64,000 nucleotides of DNA, taken from assembly GCA_964630595.1 (NCBI GenBank), contig CAZVVT010000004.1:13516-77515 (forward strand), in the 5' to 3' direction. Source of the stretch: CAZVVT01 sp964630595 (GTDB lineage Bacteria > Chlamydiota > Chlamydiia > Chlamydiales > VFKH01). Below, piece after piece: positions 16,235 through 24,089 of the stretch. Made by a program: the position numbers and the translations under genes. The notes beneath the pieces are model-generated. The model saw only the letters and a list, made by a program, of their open reading frames with translations, was not told the DNA's origin and searched no databases. Each line of letters begins with the position of its first letter. Position 1 is the first letter of the stretch.

Positions 16235-18196
16235 ATGAAGAATAAAGTCCTCATCACAGCCGCTTTACCCTACGCAAATGGGGCTCTCCATTTTGGCCAC
16301 ATTGCCGGGGCCTACCTGCCCGCCGACGCCTACGCCCGCTACTGCCGCCTCCGCGGCCGCGATACCCTCTTTATCTGCGGCTCCGATGAGCACGGCGTGG
16401 CCATCACCCTCAGTGCCGAAAAGGCCGGCCGCAGCCCCCAAGCCCATGTCGACCACTACCACAAAATCAACGGGGAGCTCTTCAAGAAGCTGGGCATAAC
16501 CTTCGACCACTTCTCCCGCACCACTTGGCCCAAACATGCCGATTTTACCCTCCAGTTCTTTGGCGATCTGCTGAAGAATGGCTACATCGCCCCCCAAGAG
16601 ACCGAGCAGCTCTACAGTGAAGCGGACAAACGCTTCCTTGCTGACCGTTATGTGGTGGGCAAGTGCCCCAAGTGCGGCTACGAAGAGGCGAGAGGGGACG
16701 AGTGTCCCAAATGCGGCGCCAGCTTCGAAGCGACCGAGCTCATCAACCCCCGCAGCAAAATCTCTAACCAACCGCTTACTCTGCGCAAAACCACGCACTG
16801 GTTCCTCCTGCTCGATAAGCTCAAAGATAAAGTGGGCAAATGGCTCCACACTAAGTCGTGGAAGGAGGGCGTCAAGCACTTCTCGGAAGGGTATTTGAAA
16901 GAGGTCCACCCACGCGCTATTACGCGTGATATGGAATGGGGCATTCCCGTTCCTCTGAAAGAAGCCGCTGGTAAGGTCTTCTACGTCTGGTTTGATGCTC
17001 CCATTGGCTACATTTCTGCGACGGTCGACTGGAACCAGGCGCGCTGGAAGGACTATTGGGAGGATCCCAAAACGCACTACGTGCAGTTTGTAGGCAAAGA
17101 CAACGTGCCTTTTCATGCGGTGATCTTCCCTGCGATGTGCATGGGGCAAAATCAGCCCTACAAACTGGTTGACGACCTGGTTGTGAACGAATTCTATAAC
17201 CTCGAAGGGCGTCAGTTTAGCAAATCGGACAACTGGACAATTGACCTCGAAGACTTCCTAAAGCGCTACAGCGCTGACCAAATTCGCTACGCGATTGCCG
17301 CCAATGCTCCCGAAAATGGCGACTCCGAATTTACCTGGAAGGACTTTCAGTCACGCTGCAACGGGGAATTGCTCGGCAAACTGGGCAACTTCATCAACCG
17401 CGTCATGGTCTTTGCCCATGCCAATTTCAACGGGAAAGTCCTCCACAGTGGTACGTGGGCTGAAGCCAGCCCTGTGTTGAATGAGTTTGAGCACAAGGTT
17501 CTGGAAATCGCCGATGCCTACGAACACTACCACTTGCGCAAAGCGACACAGATTCTCATGCAGATGGCGCACATTGCCAACTCTTTCATCGATGAGAAAA
17601 AGCCTTGGGCCGACAAGGCGGGCGCCTCTAACACGATTGCGCTGGCCTTGCATATGGCAAAGATCTTGGCAGTAGTCTGTAGGCCATTAATTCCACACAC
17701 TTCTGAGCGCATCTGGCACATGCTGAATCTGCCTGCGCTGATTTCATGGGATCAGGGCATCAAGGAAGTCTTTACGAAAACTCTCAATCCATCCGAAATC
17801 CTCTTCCACAAAATCGAGGATGTGCAAATCGAAGAGGAGATCAAGAAATTGTCCGGTCCAGAAAGTCCGTTTAAAGCGCCCATTGGTATTGATGAGTTTG
17901 ATAAGGTCGATCTTCGCGTTGGTCAAGTGATCTCCGCAGAGAAGTTGCCGAAATCGAAAAAACTTTTGAAGTTGCAGGTGGATTTGGGCTTTGAAAAGCG
18001 GCAGATTTTGTCAGGTATTGCGTTGCATGCCCCTCCGGAGAGCCTAGTGGGCAAAAAAGTTGTAATTGTTGCTAACCTGAAACCGGCAAAGATGATGGGT
18101 GAAGAGAGTCAGGGAATGCTTTTGTGCATTGCCAATGAAGATCGCCTGGAGATTCTCGGCGGTGGCGAGCTTCCCTGCGGAAGTGTGATTCAATAA
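16235..18196 (+). CDS. metG: Methionyl-tRNA synthetase
   Basis: Charges tRNA-Met. The 653 residues carry all parts of the class I enzyme: the HIGH-like GALHFGHIAGAYLP near the N-terminus, a zinc knuckle with two CPKC pairs (CPKCGYEEARGDECPKCG), and the KMSKS-like loop GRQFSKSDNW. At the C-terminus (about residue 550 on) is a tRNA-binding/dimerisation domain with FDKVDLRVGQVISAEKLPKS and VIVANLKPAKMMG. That appended domain is found in E. coli-type enzymes. It is divergent from yicC with only about 37 bp between the starts and is followed after 13 nt by a hypothetical gene. Confidence 0.97.
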   Translation: MKNKVLITAALPYANGALHFGHIAGAYLPADAYARYCRLRGRDTLFICGSDEHGVAITLSAEKAGRSPQAHVDHYHKINGELFKKLGITFDHFSRTTWPKHADFTLQFFGDLLKNGYIAPQETEQLYSEADKRFLADRYVVGKCPKCGYEEARGDECPKCGASFEATELINPRSKISNQPLTLRKTTHWFLLLDKLKDKVGKWLHTKSWKEGVKHFSEGYLKEVHPRAITRDMEWGIPVPLKEAAGKVFYVWFDAPIGYISATVDWNQARWKDYWEDPKTHYVQFVGKDNVPFHAVIFPAMCMGQNQPYKLVDDLVVNEFYNLEGRQFSKSDNWTIDLEDFLKRYSADQIRYAIAANAPENGDSEFTWKDFQSRCNGELLGKLGNFINRVMVFAHANFNGKVLHSGTWAEASPVLNEFEHKVLEIADAYEHYHLRKATQILMQMAHIANSFIDEKKPWADKAGASNTIALALHMAKILAVVCRPLIPHTSERIWHMLNLPALISWDQGIKEVFTKTLNPSEILFHKIEDVQIEEEIKKLSGPESPFKAPIGIDEFDKVDLRVGQVISAEKLPKSKKLLKLQVDLGFEKRQILSGIALHAPPESLVGKKVVIVANLKPAKMMGEESQGMLLCIANEDRLEILGGGELPCGSVIQ

Positions 18197-18209
18197 ATAA
18201 GGAGATGAT

Positions 18210-18863
18210 ATGGCAACAGCTATTGGGGGAGCAAGTGTAGTTCGGGTGCCCGATTCGTCAGTAAGGACCCCACTTCAAGAAATTGGTGTGTTGATGCGTG
18301 GCGACTTGAATTGGCAAACGATAAGGATTGATGGGTCGGTGTATCGACAGATTGTTTTGTGCCCAGAAAATAAAGACGCGAGTGTGCAAAAGTTTTGGAT
18401 TCGTGGTGATGTCGATGGCAAAGTTGAGATGATTCTAACGATAAAAGAAGAAGCGAAACGTTCAAGGGCTTCAGTTCGATTGGCATCGTATATTCGATTC
18501 TGTGAGATTTCCGCCCTGCTGGACAGTGCTGGAAATGTGCACATTGTTAAGCCGGAATCTGTAAAGAAATTTTTGGGGCTCTTATGCAAAGATGGGTTGA
18601 TTGCCAGCGAAGTGCGCGATGAGCTTTTGCGAAATGTCACCACTTGTCAAGCGATCTCTGTGAAGAAAATGGAGTCGGCTATTTTTAAGGGAAGGGTGTT
18701 CTGCCACATTCCTGCAGATGGGATCCTTGTAGAGTTAGCCCTCTCTGTTTTGGGAAGATCCGAAGAGAAAGCAGAGTTTTTAAAAAGTCAGATGAAAATA
18801 TTTAGAGAAAGCAGAGTTTTAAAAAGTCAGATGAAAATATTTAGAGAAAGCCTAGACAGCTAA
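18210..18863 (+). CDS. Hypothetical protein with a duplicated C-terminal tail
   Basis: A 217-residue protein I do not recognise. An AAGGAG precedes the ATG. The middle is mixed alpha/beta and polar, with no signal peptide or transmembrane segment. The last 30 residues contain LKSQMKIFRES twice, because a 39-40 bp unit is duplicated (see 18764-18850). The N-terminus MATAIGGASVVRVPDSSVRT resembles that of the protein at 21545. It lies 13 nt after metG and overlaps the recD2 3' end by 4 nt. Confidence 0.6.
   Translation: MATAIGGASVVRVPDSSVRTPLQEIGVLMRGDLNWQTIRIDGSVYRQIVLCPENKDASVQKFWIRGDVDGKVEMILTIKEEAKRSRASVRLASYIRFCEISALLDSAGNVHIVKPESVKKFLGLLCKDGLIASEVRDELLRNVTTCQAISVKKMESAIFKGRVFCHIPADGILVELALSVLGRSEEKAEFLKSQMKIFRESRVLKSQMKIFRESLDS
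18764..18850 (+). repeat. Tandem direct repeat inside the gene at 18210-18863
   Basis: Unit one spans 18764-18803 (40 bp), unit two 18804-18842 (39 bp), and the first 8 bases recur again at 18843-18850. The units are identical apart from one T missing from a T/A run in the second. That single-base loss keeps the downstream reading frame open: 40 plus 39 bases leaves the repeated LKSQMKIFRES in the same frame. Confidence 0.85.
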
Positions 18864-20989
18864 AAAGCATCCCTATGTGGCTGGAGAATCTTTGCCAGGC
18901 GTGTGTGCCTTTCGGACACCTTGATGTTTTCGATGGCCATGTGGATTGCCTTGGCAGAGCCGATCAGCACAAGCAGCCTGCTTGCCCTTGTGATGGCCGT
19001 GTAGAGCAGGTTGCGCTGTAGCATGGGGAAGTGGCTTGTATGGACGACTACAATGGCGCAGGGGGTTTCGCTGCCTTGGTATTTGTGTACGGAGACGGCG
19101 TAGGCGGGTTGGATTTCGTGGAGCTCTGAAAAGTCGTACTCGACGATGCGGTCGTCGAAAGAGGCAGTGACGAGCTGGTCTTCCGTATTGATATCGACAA
19201 TTCTTCCAATATCTCCGTTAAAGACCTCTTTGTCGTAGTTGTTAACGAGCTGGATGATGCGATCGCGGGAATGGAGGCGTTTTGTGCCGATGATGAGGGG
19301 GCTGTTGCTGGGATTGAGTTTCTCTTGCAAGTAGGCGTTGAGGCAATCGATGCCGCAGGCGCCGCGTCTCATGGGCGCCATGATTTGCAACTCGGTAAAG
19401 AGATCGAACCGTTGTCCTAGTTTTCCTTGGAGTAAGGTGCAGATGCGTTCGGGGATAGCCTCTGGGTCTTCTTCTTTCAGGAAGAAAAAGTCTTTGCCGC
19501 CTAGCTCTGGAAATTCGCCCTGGTTAATGCGGTGGGCATTGGAAACGATGCTGGAGTCCTTTCCTTGACGGAAGATCTCTTTGAGGGCAAAGACGGGCAC
19601 GGTGCCGGAGGCGATGATCTCCTTCAAGACGCTGCCGGGGCCGACGCTGGGAAGTTGGTCAGTATCACCGATCAGAATAAGTCTGGAAGAGGAGGGGATG
19701 GCGCGCAGAAGGCTGGCCGCCAGTCTTGTGTCGATCATGCTTGCCTCATCGATGATGATGAGGTCGCAGGCTAAAGGGTCGGAGGCATTTTTCTTAAAGC
19801 CGCCCTCTTCGCCGCTCCATTCCAGAAGGCTGTGGATGGTGCGCGCGTGCCAGCGAGTAATCTCCGTCATGCGCTTGGCCGCGCGGCCCGTGGGTGCTGC
19901 GAGGAGAATCTTAGGGCAGAGGTGTTTGCAGAGGGTCAGGATCGCACGCGTGATGGTGCTTTTTCCCGTTCCTGGGCCACCTGTGATCACGAGTACCTTT
20001 TCGCGCAGCGCTGCTTGGACGGCCTCTGCTTGTGCAGGAGCAAGTTGCAGCGAGAGCTTTTCTTGGACCCAGGTGATGGCTTTGTCCGCATCTACCGGAC
20101 GCATTTTGCTAGGAGATTTTTTGAGTCGACGGATGTCGCTCGCGATGCTCTCTTCAGCAGCAAGCAGAGCGGGCAAGTAGAAGTAGCCGTCAACAGAGGC
20201 AATGCGTTTGTTTTCGATAAGCGATGCAATCTGTGCTTCCACAAGAGTAGGTTCGATGGCCAGCAACTGAGCGGCGCCTTCGATGACAGTTTGGTGAGGC
20301 AGGCAGCAGTGGCCCGATTCGCTTTCTTCTAAAAGAAAATGGCATACACCAGCGGCGATGCGGCCGGGGTCATGAGCGGGCAGACCGATCTTTTGGGCGA
20401 TCTGGTCGGCGGTCTTGAAGCCGATGCCGCGGACTTCTTGGGCAAGGAGGAAGGGGTTTTGCTCCAAGATCTCGCGACTTTGTTCGCCAAAGCGCTTGTA
20501 GATGCGGCTGGCGAGGCTGGGAAAGACATCATATTGCTGGAGAAATAAGACGAGCTCATGGACCTGTTTGCTCTCCTGCCAGCTGCTGACCATGCGTTTG
20601 AGCTTGGCCTTGCCGATGCCTTTGACGTCGAGGAGAAGATCGGGGCTTTGGTCAAGGATCTGCAGGGTTTTTTCGCCAAAGTGGTCGACAATTTTCGTTG
20701 CGTACGCAGGGCCGATGCCTTTGATCTGGCCAGAGGCTAGGTACTTTTCAATGCTTTTCTTGTCGGTGGGCTTTTCCTTTTCGAGGTGCTCGACCTCCAG
20801 CTGCATGCCATGTTTCGACATGCGCCAATGGCCTTGGCAGCGCACAGCCTCTCCCGGAGCTAAAGATCCCAGGGGCCCGACAACGGTGGTCAGCTCAGGT
20901 TTACCCACTTCCTGCACGCGCGCGACGATAAAGGCCCCATCGGGGCTGGCAAAGACGATGCGTTCAACAGTTCCAAAGAGCTCTTCCAC
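18860..20989 (-). CDS. recD2: RecD2-type ATP-dependent 5'-3' DNA helicase
   Basis: Superfamily 1B helicase without RecBC partners, used in DNA repair. The 709 residues fit RecD2: an N-terminal OB-like domain, helix-hairpin-helix motifs (SGQIKGIGPAYATKIV; DVKGIGKAKLKRMV; EVRGIGFKTADQIA), then the helicase core with Walker A ITGGPGTGKSTITRAI, Walker B-type DLIIIDEASMIDTRL, motif III LILIGDTDQLPSVGPG and C-terminal YAVSVHKYQGSE and YTAITRASRLLVL. It begins at 20989 and converges on the hypothetical gene at 18210. Chlamydia also has a recD near metG. Confidence 0.95.
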   Translation of the reverse strand: MEELFGTVERIVFASPDGAFIVARVQEVGKPELTTVVGPLGSLAPGEAVRCQGHWRMSKHGMQLEVEHLEKEKPTDKKSIEKYLASGQIKGIGPAYATKIVDHFGEKTLQILDQSPDLLLDVKGIGKAKLKRMVSSWQESKQVHELVLFLQQYDVFPSLASRIYKRFGEQSREILEQNPFLLAQEVRGIGFKTADQIAQKIGLPAHDPGRIAAGVCHFLLEESESGHCCLPHQTVIEGAAQLLAIEPTLVEAQIASLIENKRIASVDGYFYLPALLAAEESIASDIRRLKKSPSKMRPVDADKAITWVQEKLSLQLAPAQAEAVQAALREKVLVITGGPGTGKSTITRAILTLCKHLCPKILLAAPTGRAAKRMTEITRWHARTIHSLLEWSGEEGGFKKNASDPLACDLIIIDEASMIDTRLAASLLRAIPSSSRLILIGDTDQLPSVGPGSVLKEIIASGTVPVFALKEIFRQGKDSSIVSNAHRINQGEFPELGGKDFFFLKEEDPEAIPERICTLLQGKLGQRFDLFTELQIMAPMRRGACGIDCLNAYLQEKLNPSNSPLIIGTKRLHSRDRIIQLVNNYDKEVFNGDIGRIVDINTEDQLVTASFDDRIVEYDFSELHEIQPAYAVSVHKYQGSETPCAIVVVHTSHFPMLQRNLLYTAITRASRLLVLIGSAKAIHMAIENIKVSERHTRLAKILQPHRDAF

Positions 20990-21003
20990 AACTAAAAGAA
21001 GGT

Positions 21004-21444
21004 TTAACTAGATCGACTATAAACGCAAGTAAGCTCGGCGGTTGCTAGGACATGGCCCTCAGCGGCCTTCAGCACCTGCTCTTTCGTGGCCCCTTCAGCA
21101 AGGCCTAGCAGGCAATCCAAGGCGTAGAGATGAAAGATGTAGCGGTGTTCTTTACCAGGAGGGGGAGCTGCCCCTTTGTAGCCAATCTTCTTCCAACTGG
21201 ACAGCCCCTGTGTTCCTTGAACCTGGGATTCAGCCAGCTCTCGTACTCCCTTGGGGATATCGTACATGACCCAATGGACCCACGTTCCTGCCGGAGCATC
21301 GGGGTCATCCATAATCACCACAAAGGAGGCGGTCTTTTCAGGGACCTCGCTGAAGACTAGATGCGGGGAGAGATCGGCCCCATCTCCCGTGTGCTTCACA
21401 GGAAGGCGCTCGCCATCATGAATTTGTGAACTTGTCAGACGCAT
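21004..21444 (-). CDS. YbhB/YbcL family (PEBP-like) protein
   Basis: Phosphatidylethanolamine-binding-protein fold, the bacterial 'Raf kinase inhibitor-like' family. Signature segments are VVIMDDPDAPAGTWVHWVMY and PPGKEHRYIFHLYALD. I prefer the ATG at 21444 (MRLTSSQIHDGERLPVKHTG), which matches the family N-terminus and gives about 146 residues; an ATG at 21498 adds 18 unmatched residues. No signal peptide is seen, so a cytosolic place is likely. It is 14 nt upstream of recD2 on the same strand. The ligand is unknown. Confidence 0.88.
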   Translation of the reverse strand: MRLTSSQIHDGERLPVKHTGDGADLSPHLVFSEVPEKTASFVVIMDDPDAPAGTWVHWVMYDIPKGVRELAESQVQGTQGLSSWKKIGYKGAAPPPGKEHRYIFHLYALDCLLGLAEGATKEQVLKAAEGHVLATAELTCVYSRSS

Positions 21445-21544
21445 GCTCCAACAATATCGGAAAAGGCTTTGTTTTGCAATTGACTTATAATCAAACACAT
21501 ACGTCTTAATATGGCGAATAAACGGCTACTTTAAACTGTTTCTT

Positions 21545-22462
21545 ATGACAGCGGCTATTTCAGGGAAATCCATTCGAGTAAGCGAGATACGAACTCCTCC
21601 TGTAGTTGAGGTGGAGGCGGGTGTAGTTGATCGCCTTCAGGCAGAGATGGAGGCTGCAGCAGGTGCGGGACAGCTGCAACTAGAGGGTCTTTATCCACCC
21701 GTTCGTCCGAATCGGTTTTTGAGAGAGAATTTACTCAAATGGTTGGATGCGCTGCCTTTGTCTGCAGATGAAAACAAGCTGTTGAAAAAGATCTACGATG
21801 AATATGTGGAAATGGTTCGCTATGAAGAACTGCGGGCAGGTATTCGGGTTTTAGCTGCTGATTTGCGGGGCAGAATTAAAGGCCCTTATGCCATCTCTTA
21901 TGACAAGGATAAATCTTCGGAGTGGATGGCAGCGCAAGCGATTCCCTTGATGGAAAAAGCTCCTGTTGGCTACATCAATTCTTTTAATCCAGTGGTTCCT
22001 AAAGGGTGCCGCACAGTGGTTCATTTTGATGACATGTCGTTGTCAGGGGCTCAGATTGCTATGTATGCCGACTTTATTGCAGAGCAGGCAAAAGAGCCGC
22101 TTGAGGTCTTATATGCGGTGCCGTTCATCAGTTCAAAAGCGATCGCTGTATGGGCTAAAAACCCTATTGCAACTTCTGTGGAAGGTGTTAGCGTTGATCT
22201 TCTCACAACGACGAGAAGGTTGCGTGCTCAAGAAGACGTGATGAGCGAAGAGGAACGAACGGTTTTTGAAGAGCTGCAAAATAAGTTGGTTAGAACAGGG
22301 ATATTTCCCGGGGAATATGCGTGGGGTGATGTCTCCGGAAGTGGTTTTTGTCTTTCCACAACTGAGTGGAAGACACCGGACTGGATGAGCTTTCCAAAAG
22401 TATTGCTTGGCGACAAGGACGCCCCCGCCATTACGGATCATTGTCCGGTCTATCGAAGCTGA
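21545..22462 (+). CDS. Phosphoribosyltransferase-like hypothetical protein
   Basis: A 305-residue protein without a clear relative known to me. Residues about 157-170 read TVVHFDDMSLSGAQ, which has the beta-strand, DDxxx(S/T)G pattern of the PRPP-binding loop of type I phosphoribosyltransferases. Downstream strands (EVLYAVPFISSKAIAVW) would fit the rest of such a Rossmann-like fold. The first 110 residues are helical. The C-terminus (TDHCPVYRS) is unusual. No purine- or pyrimidine-salvage genes lie next to it. An ATG with weak Shine-Dalgarno at 21545 is used. tRNA-Asn follows 72 nt downstream. Confidence 0.6.
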   Translation: MTAAISGKSIRVSEIRTPPVVEVEAGVVDRLQAEMEAAAGAGQLQLEGLYPPVRPNRFLRENLLKWLDALPLSADENKLLKKIYDEYVEMVRYEELRAGIRVLAADLRGRIKGPYAISYDKDKSSEWMAAQAIPLMEKAPVGYINSFNPVVPKGCRTVVHFDDMSLSGAQIAMYADFIAEQAKEPLEVLYAVPFISSKAIAVWAKNPIATSVEGVSVDLLTTTRRLRAQEDVMSEEERTVFEELQNKLVRTGIFPGEYAWGDVSGSGFCLSTTEWKTPDWMSFPKVLLGDKDAPAITDHCPVYRS

Positions 22463-22534
22463 GGCTGATCTTGCCCTGAGAGTGGGGAATTGCTGGTAAA
22501 AAATGCCATGAAGAGCTAAATTTTATCCCTCCAT

Positions 22535-22606
22535 TCCGGATTAGCTCAGCGGTAGAGCAGTGGACTGTTAATCCATTGGTCGCTAGTTCGAATCTAGCAT
22601 CCGGAG
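22535..22606 (+). tRNA. tRNA-Asn (GTT)
   Basis: Full cloverleaf of 72 nt: acceptor TCCGGAT pairs with ATCCGGA, D arm GCTC-AGCGGTA-GAGC, anticodon arm with loop CTGTTAA giving anticodon GTT, T arm GCTAG-TTCGAAT-CTAGC, discriminator G at 22606. CCA is not encoded. Confidence 0.96.
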
Positions 22607-22629
22607 TTTATTACATGTAGAGGTCTTCC

Positions 22630-22806
22630 ATGAATGAAGCTGAAAGATGGCTGCAGTTTTATCTATCAACAAATGTCAATTCTTCGCTGAAAATTCAACG
22701 GCTGTCTCAAAATGTTTTGATTGAACTTGCCGAGCGAGCAAGTCAGCTTCCTGGAGATCGAAAGGCGCAATTTGAGCGCTTGTTAATGGAATCGCCGATA
22801 AGATGA
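22630..22806 (+). CDS. 58-residue ORF coupled to cutA
   Basis: Small ORF beginning MNEAERWLQFYLSTNVNSSL and ending LLMESPIR, with AGAGG at proper distance from the ATG. Its stop codon overlaps the cutA start (ATGA at 22803-22806), which suggests real translation and coupling. It is predicted helical and amphipathic, with no known motif. It lies between tRNA-Asn and cutA, so the tRNA and this pair may share a transcript. Confidence 0.6.
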   Translation: MNEAERWLQFYLSTNVNSSLKIQRLSQNVLIELAERASQLPGDRKAQFERLLMESPIR

Positions 22807-23117
22807 TTTATATTTTTTGGACATGTGGCAACCGCGAAGAAGCCAAAAAAATCATTCATCTTCTTTTAGAGAAGCGTCTCATTGCCTGCGCGTCGATTGT
22901 TCCGGAAGTAGAATCTATTTATCGCTGGGAAGGGAAAATAGAAGAGGCGAAGGAAGTCAAAGTCATTCTCAAGACACAGGCGAAATGGTTTGAGCCTATT
23001 TGTGCCCTCATTCTTAAGCATGGCAGCTATGAAGTGCCGGAAATTTCGCAAGTTGATGTCGCAGCAGGCAATCCGCGCTACTTGTCTTGGGTTGTGGACG
23101 AAACAAGCCCTCTTTAG
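22803..23117 (+). CDS. cutA: CutA1 divalent-cation tolerance protein
   Basis: A 104-residue trimeric ferredoxin-like-fold protein. Family features are an N-terminal strand then EEAKKIIHLLLEKRLIACAS, VESIYRWEGKIEEAKE, and HGSYEVPEISQVDVAAGNPRYLSWV. CutA proteins have been linked to copper tolerance in E. coli; their biochemical role is still debated. It is cytosolic here, without a signal peptide. It ends within a 10-bp stem-loop. Confidence 0.93.
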   Translation: MIYIFWTCGNREEAKKIIHLLLEKRLIACASIVPEVESIYRWEGKIEEAKEVKVILKTQAKWFEPICALILKHGSYEVPEISQVDVAAGNPRYLSWVVDETSPL

Positions 23118-23128
23118 GAGAGGGCTTG
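23104..23128. terminator. Stem-loop between convergent cutA and the gene at 23139
   Basis: Perfect 10-bp arms (CAAGCCCTCT / AGAGGGCTTG) around a 5-base loop; the loop includes part of the cutA stop codon. T-runs are short on both sides (TTT on the minus strand), so termination efficiency is uncertain, but the convergent layout fits a bidirectional terminator. Confidence 0.6.
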
Positions 23129-23138
23129 CGCATGAAGA

Positions 23139-23534
23139 CTACTCTTTGATGTAGCCGTCGGCCATGCCTGGAGCCGAACCCCACCAGGGAGTGCCGGAAA
23201 AAAAGACGGCGTCGCCTTGACGAAAGGTTCGGTAGCTACCATCTTGTGTTTCCAAAACCATTCGATAGCATTTTACATAGAAGAAAAAAGTTACCTCATC
23301 ATTGCTGTCTGCGTAATCAACCGCTTCGCGTAAAGAAACTTCGTGAGCAATCCCAATAAGATTTTTCCAATCGGCAAACTTGTATTGTGCAACGTTGGAT
23401 TTTTTTGTAAATCCCTTGAGATTCGTCAAATCTATTTCTGGCATGGACAATGCTGTGCCGCAGGTGCCGCCAGTGCATTCTGCCCAAGCGGGCAGAGAGG
23501 TGATTAAAGTAAGAGCAATCAGTAGTTTTTTCAT
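23139..23534 (-). CDS. Exported hypothetical protein
   Basis: A 131-residue protein with a clear signal peptide MKKLLIALTLITSLPAWA, cleavage expected before ECTGG. The mature part starts with a cysteine pair (ECTGGTCG) and contains VTFFFYVKCYRMVLETQDGS and a tryptophan-glycine-rich end (GTPWWGSAPGMADGY). An envelope or periplasmic location is expected. It has a good Shine-Dalgarno (AAAAGGAG). I do not recognise the family. It converges on cutA. Confidence 0.65.
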   Translation of the reverse strand: MKKLLIALTLITSLPAWAECTGGTCGTALSMPEIDLTNLKGFTKKSNVAQYKFADWKNLIGIAHEVSLREAVDYADSNDEVTFFFYVKCYRMVLETQDGSYRTFRQGDAVFFSGTPWWGSAPGMADGYIKE

Positions 23535-23610
23535 CGCAATCTCCTTTTAGTAGCAATTGCGATGAAGACTATAGGAGCGCTAGCGAGATCTAGCAATACG
23601 AGCAATAATT

Positions 23611-24009
23611 TTAACTGCTAGAAACGCTCACAACCGCATGAAGGGGAATGGTGCCCTCGTAGAGGTGATAGTACTTGCAGCTTCCACCTGGGTTGGTTTC
23701 GTACACCAAACGTCCATGGAGTTTTTTCGTGTTGAGTTTGAGAATGAGATAGCTTTTGTCGCTCCAAAACTTTTTTACTACGTGAGAGACTTGGGTATCT
23801 GTAGCCAGGTGGATGAAGTCGGTGTCGATGGGGGAGTTCACTACGCAACGCTGGAGTTGGCTTTCGCGCCATTGCTCGGGAGAGACGATCTTATAGAGGT
23901 ACTGCGGGACGTGGTTGGCTTGAACCACCTCTTGCTTTGAAGAAGCGCTCTGATCAGAGCCTCCGCAGGAGGCCAACAACACTAGCGAGAGAATCCAGAA
24001 AATGTTCAT
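23611..24009 (-). CDS. DUF952-like lipoprotein
   Basis: 132 residues. The N-terminus MNIFWILSLVLLASCGGSDQ is a lipoprotein signal with lipobox LASC, so the mature protein should be membrane-anchored through Cys15. The rest resembles DUF952: YLYKIVSPEQW, a DTDFIHLATDTQV core, YLILKLNTKKL and KYYHLYEGTIPLHAVVSV. DUF952 proteins known to me are mostly cytosolic and of unknown, possibly ADP-ribosyl-related, function, so the lipoprotein form is unusual. Assignment is by motif pattern only. Confidence 0.7.
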   Translation of the reverse strand: MNIFWILSLVLLASCGGSDQSASSKQEVVQANHVPQYLYKIVSPEQWRESQLQRCVVNSPIDTDFIHLATDTQVSHVVKKFWSDKSYLILKLNTKKLHGRLVYETNPGGSCKYYHLYEGTIPLHAVVSVSSS

Positions 24010-24047
24010 TATTTTGTCAGGTATAGGAGACCTTAAAATTTATCGCA

Positions 24048-24085
24048 AAGGTCGCTTGTGCTGATCGAATAGCGCAAGCGACCTT
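24048..24085 (-). terminator. Candidate hairpin terminator after the gene at 24090
   Basis: Eleven-base perfect arms (AAGGTCGCTTG / CAAGCGACCTT), extendable inward by two pairs including a G-T wobble, lie 5-42 nt past the stop of the gene ending at 24090. A TTT and AT-rich tail follow on the minus strand; the T-run is weak. Confidence 0.55.
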
Positions 24086-24089
24086 AATT

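Noticed and set aside
16265..17149. 294-codon minus-strand frame opposite metG
   Set aside because: Antisense of a well-identified synthetase; no start signal or domain.
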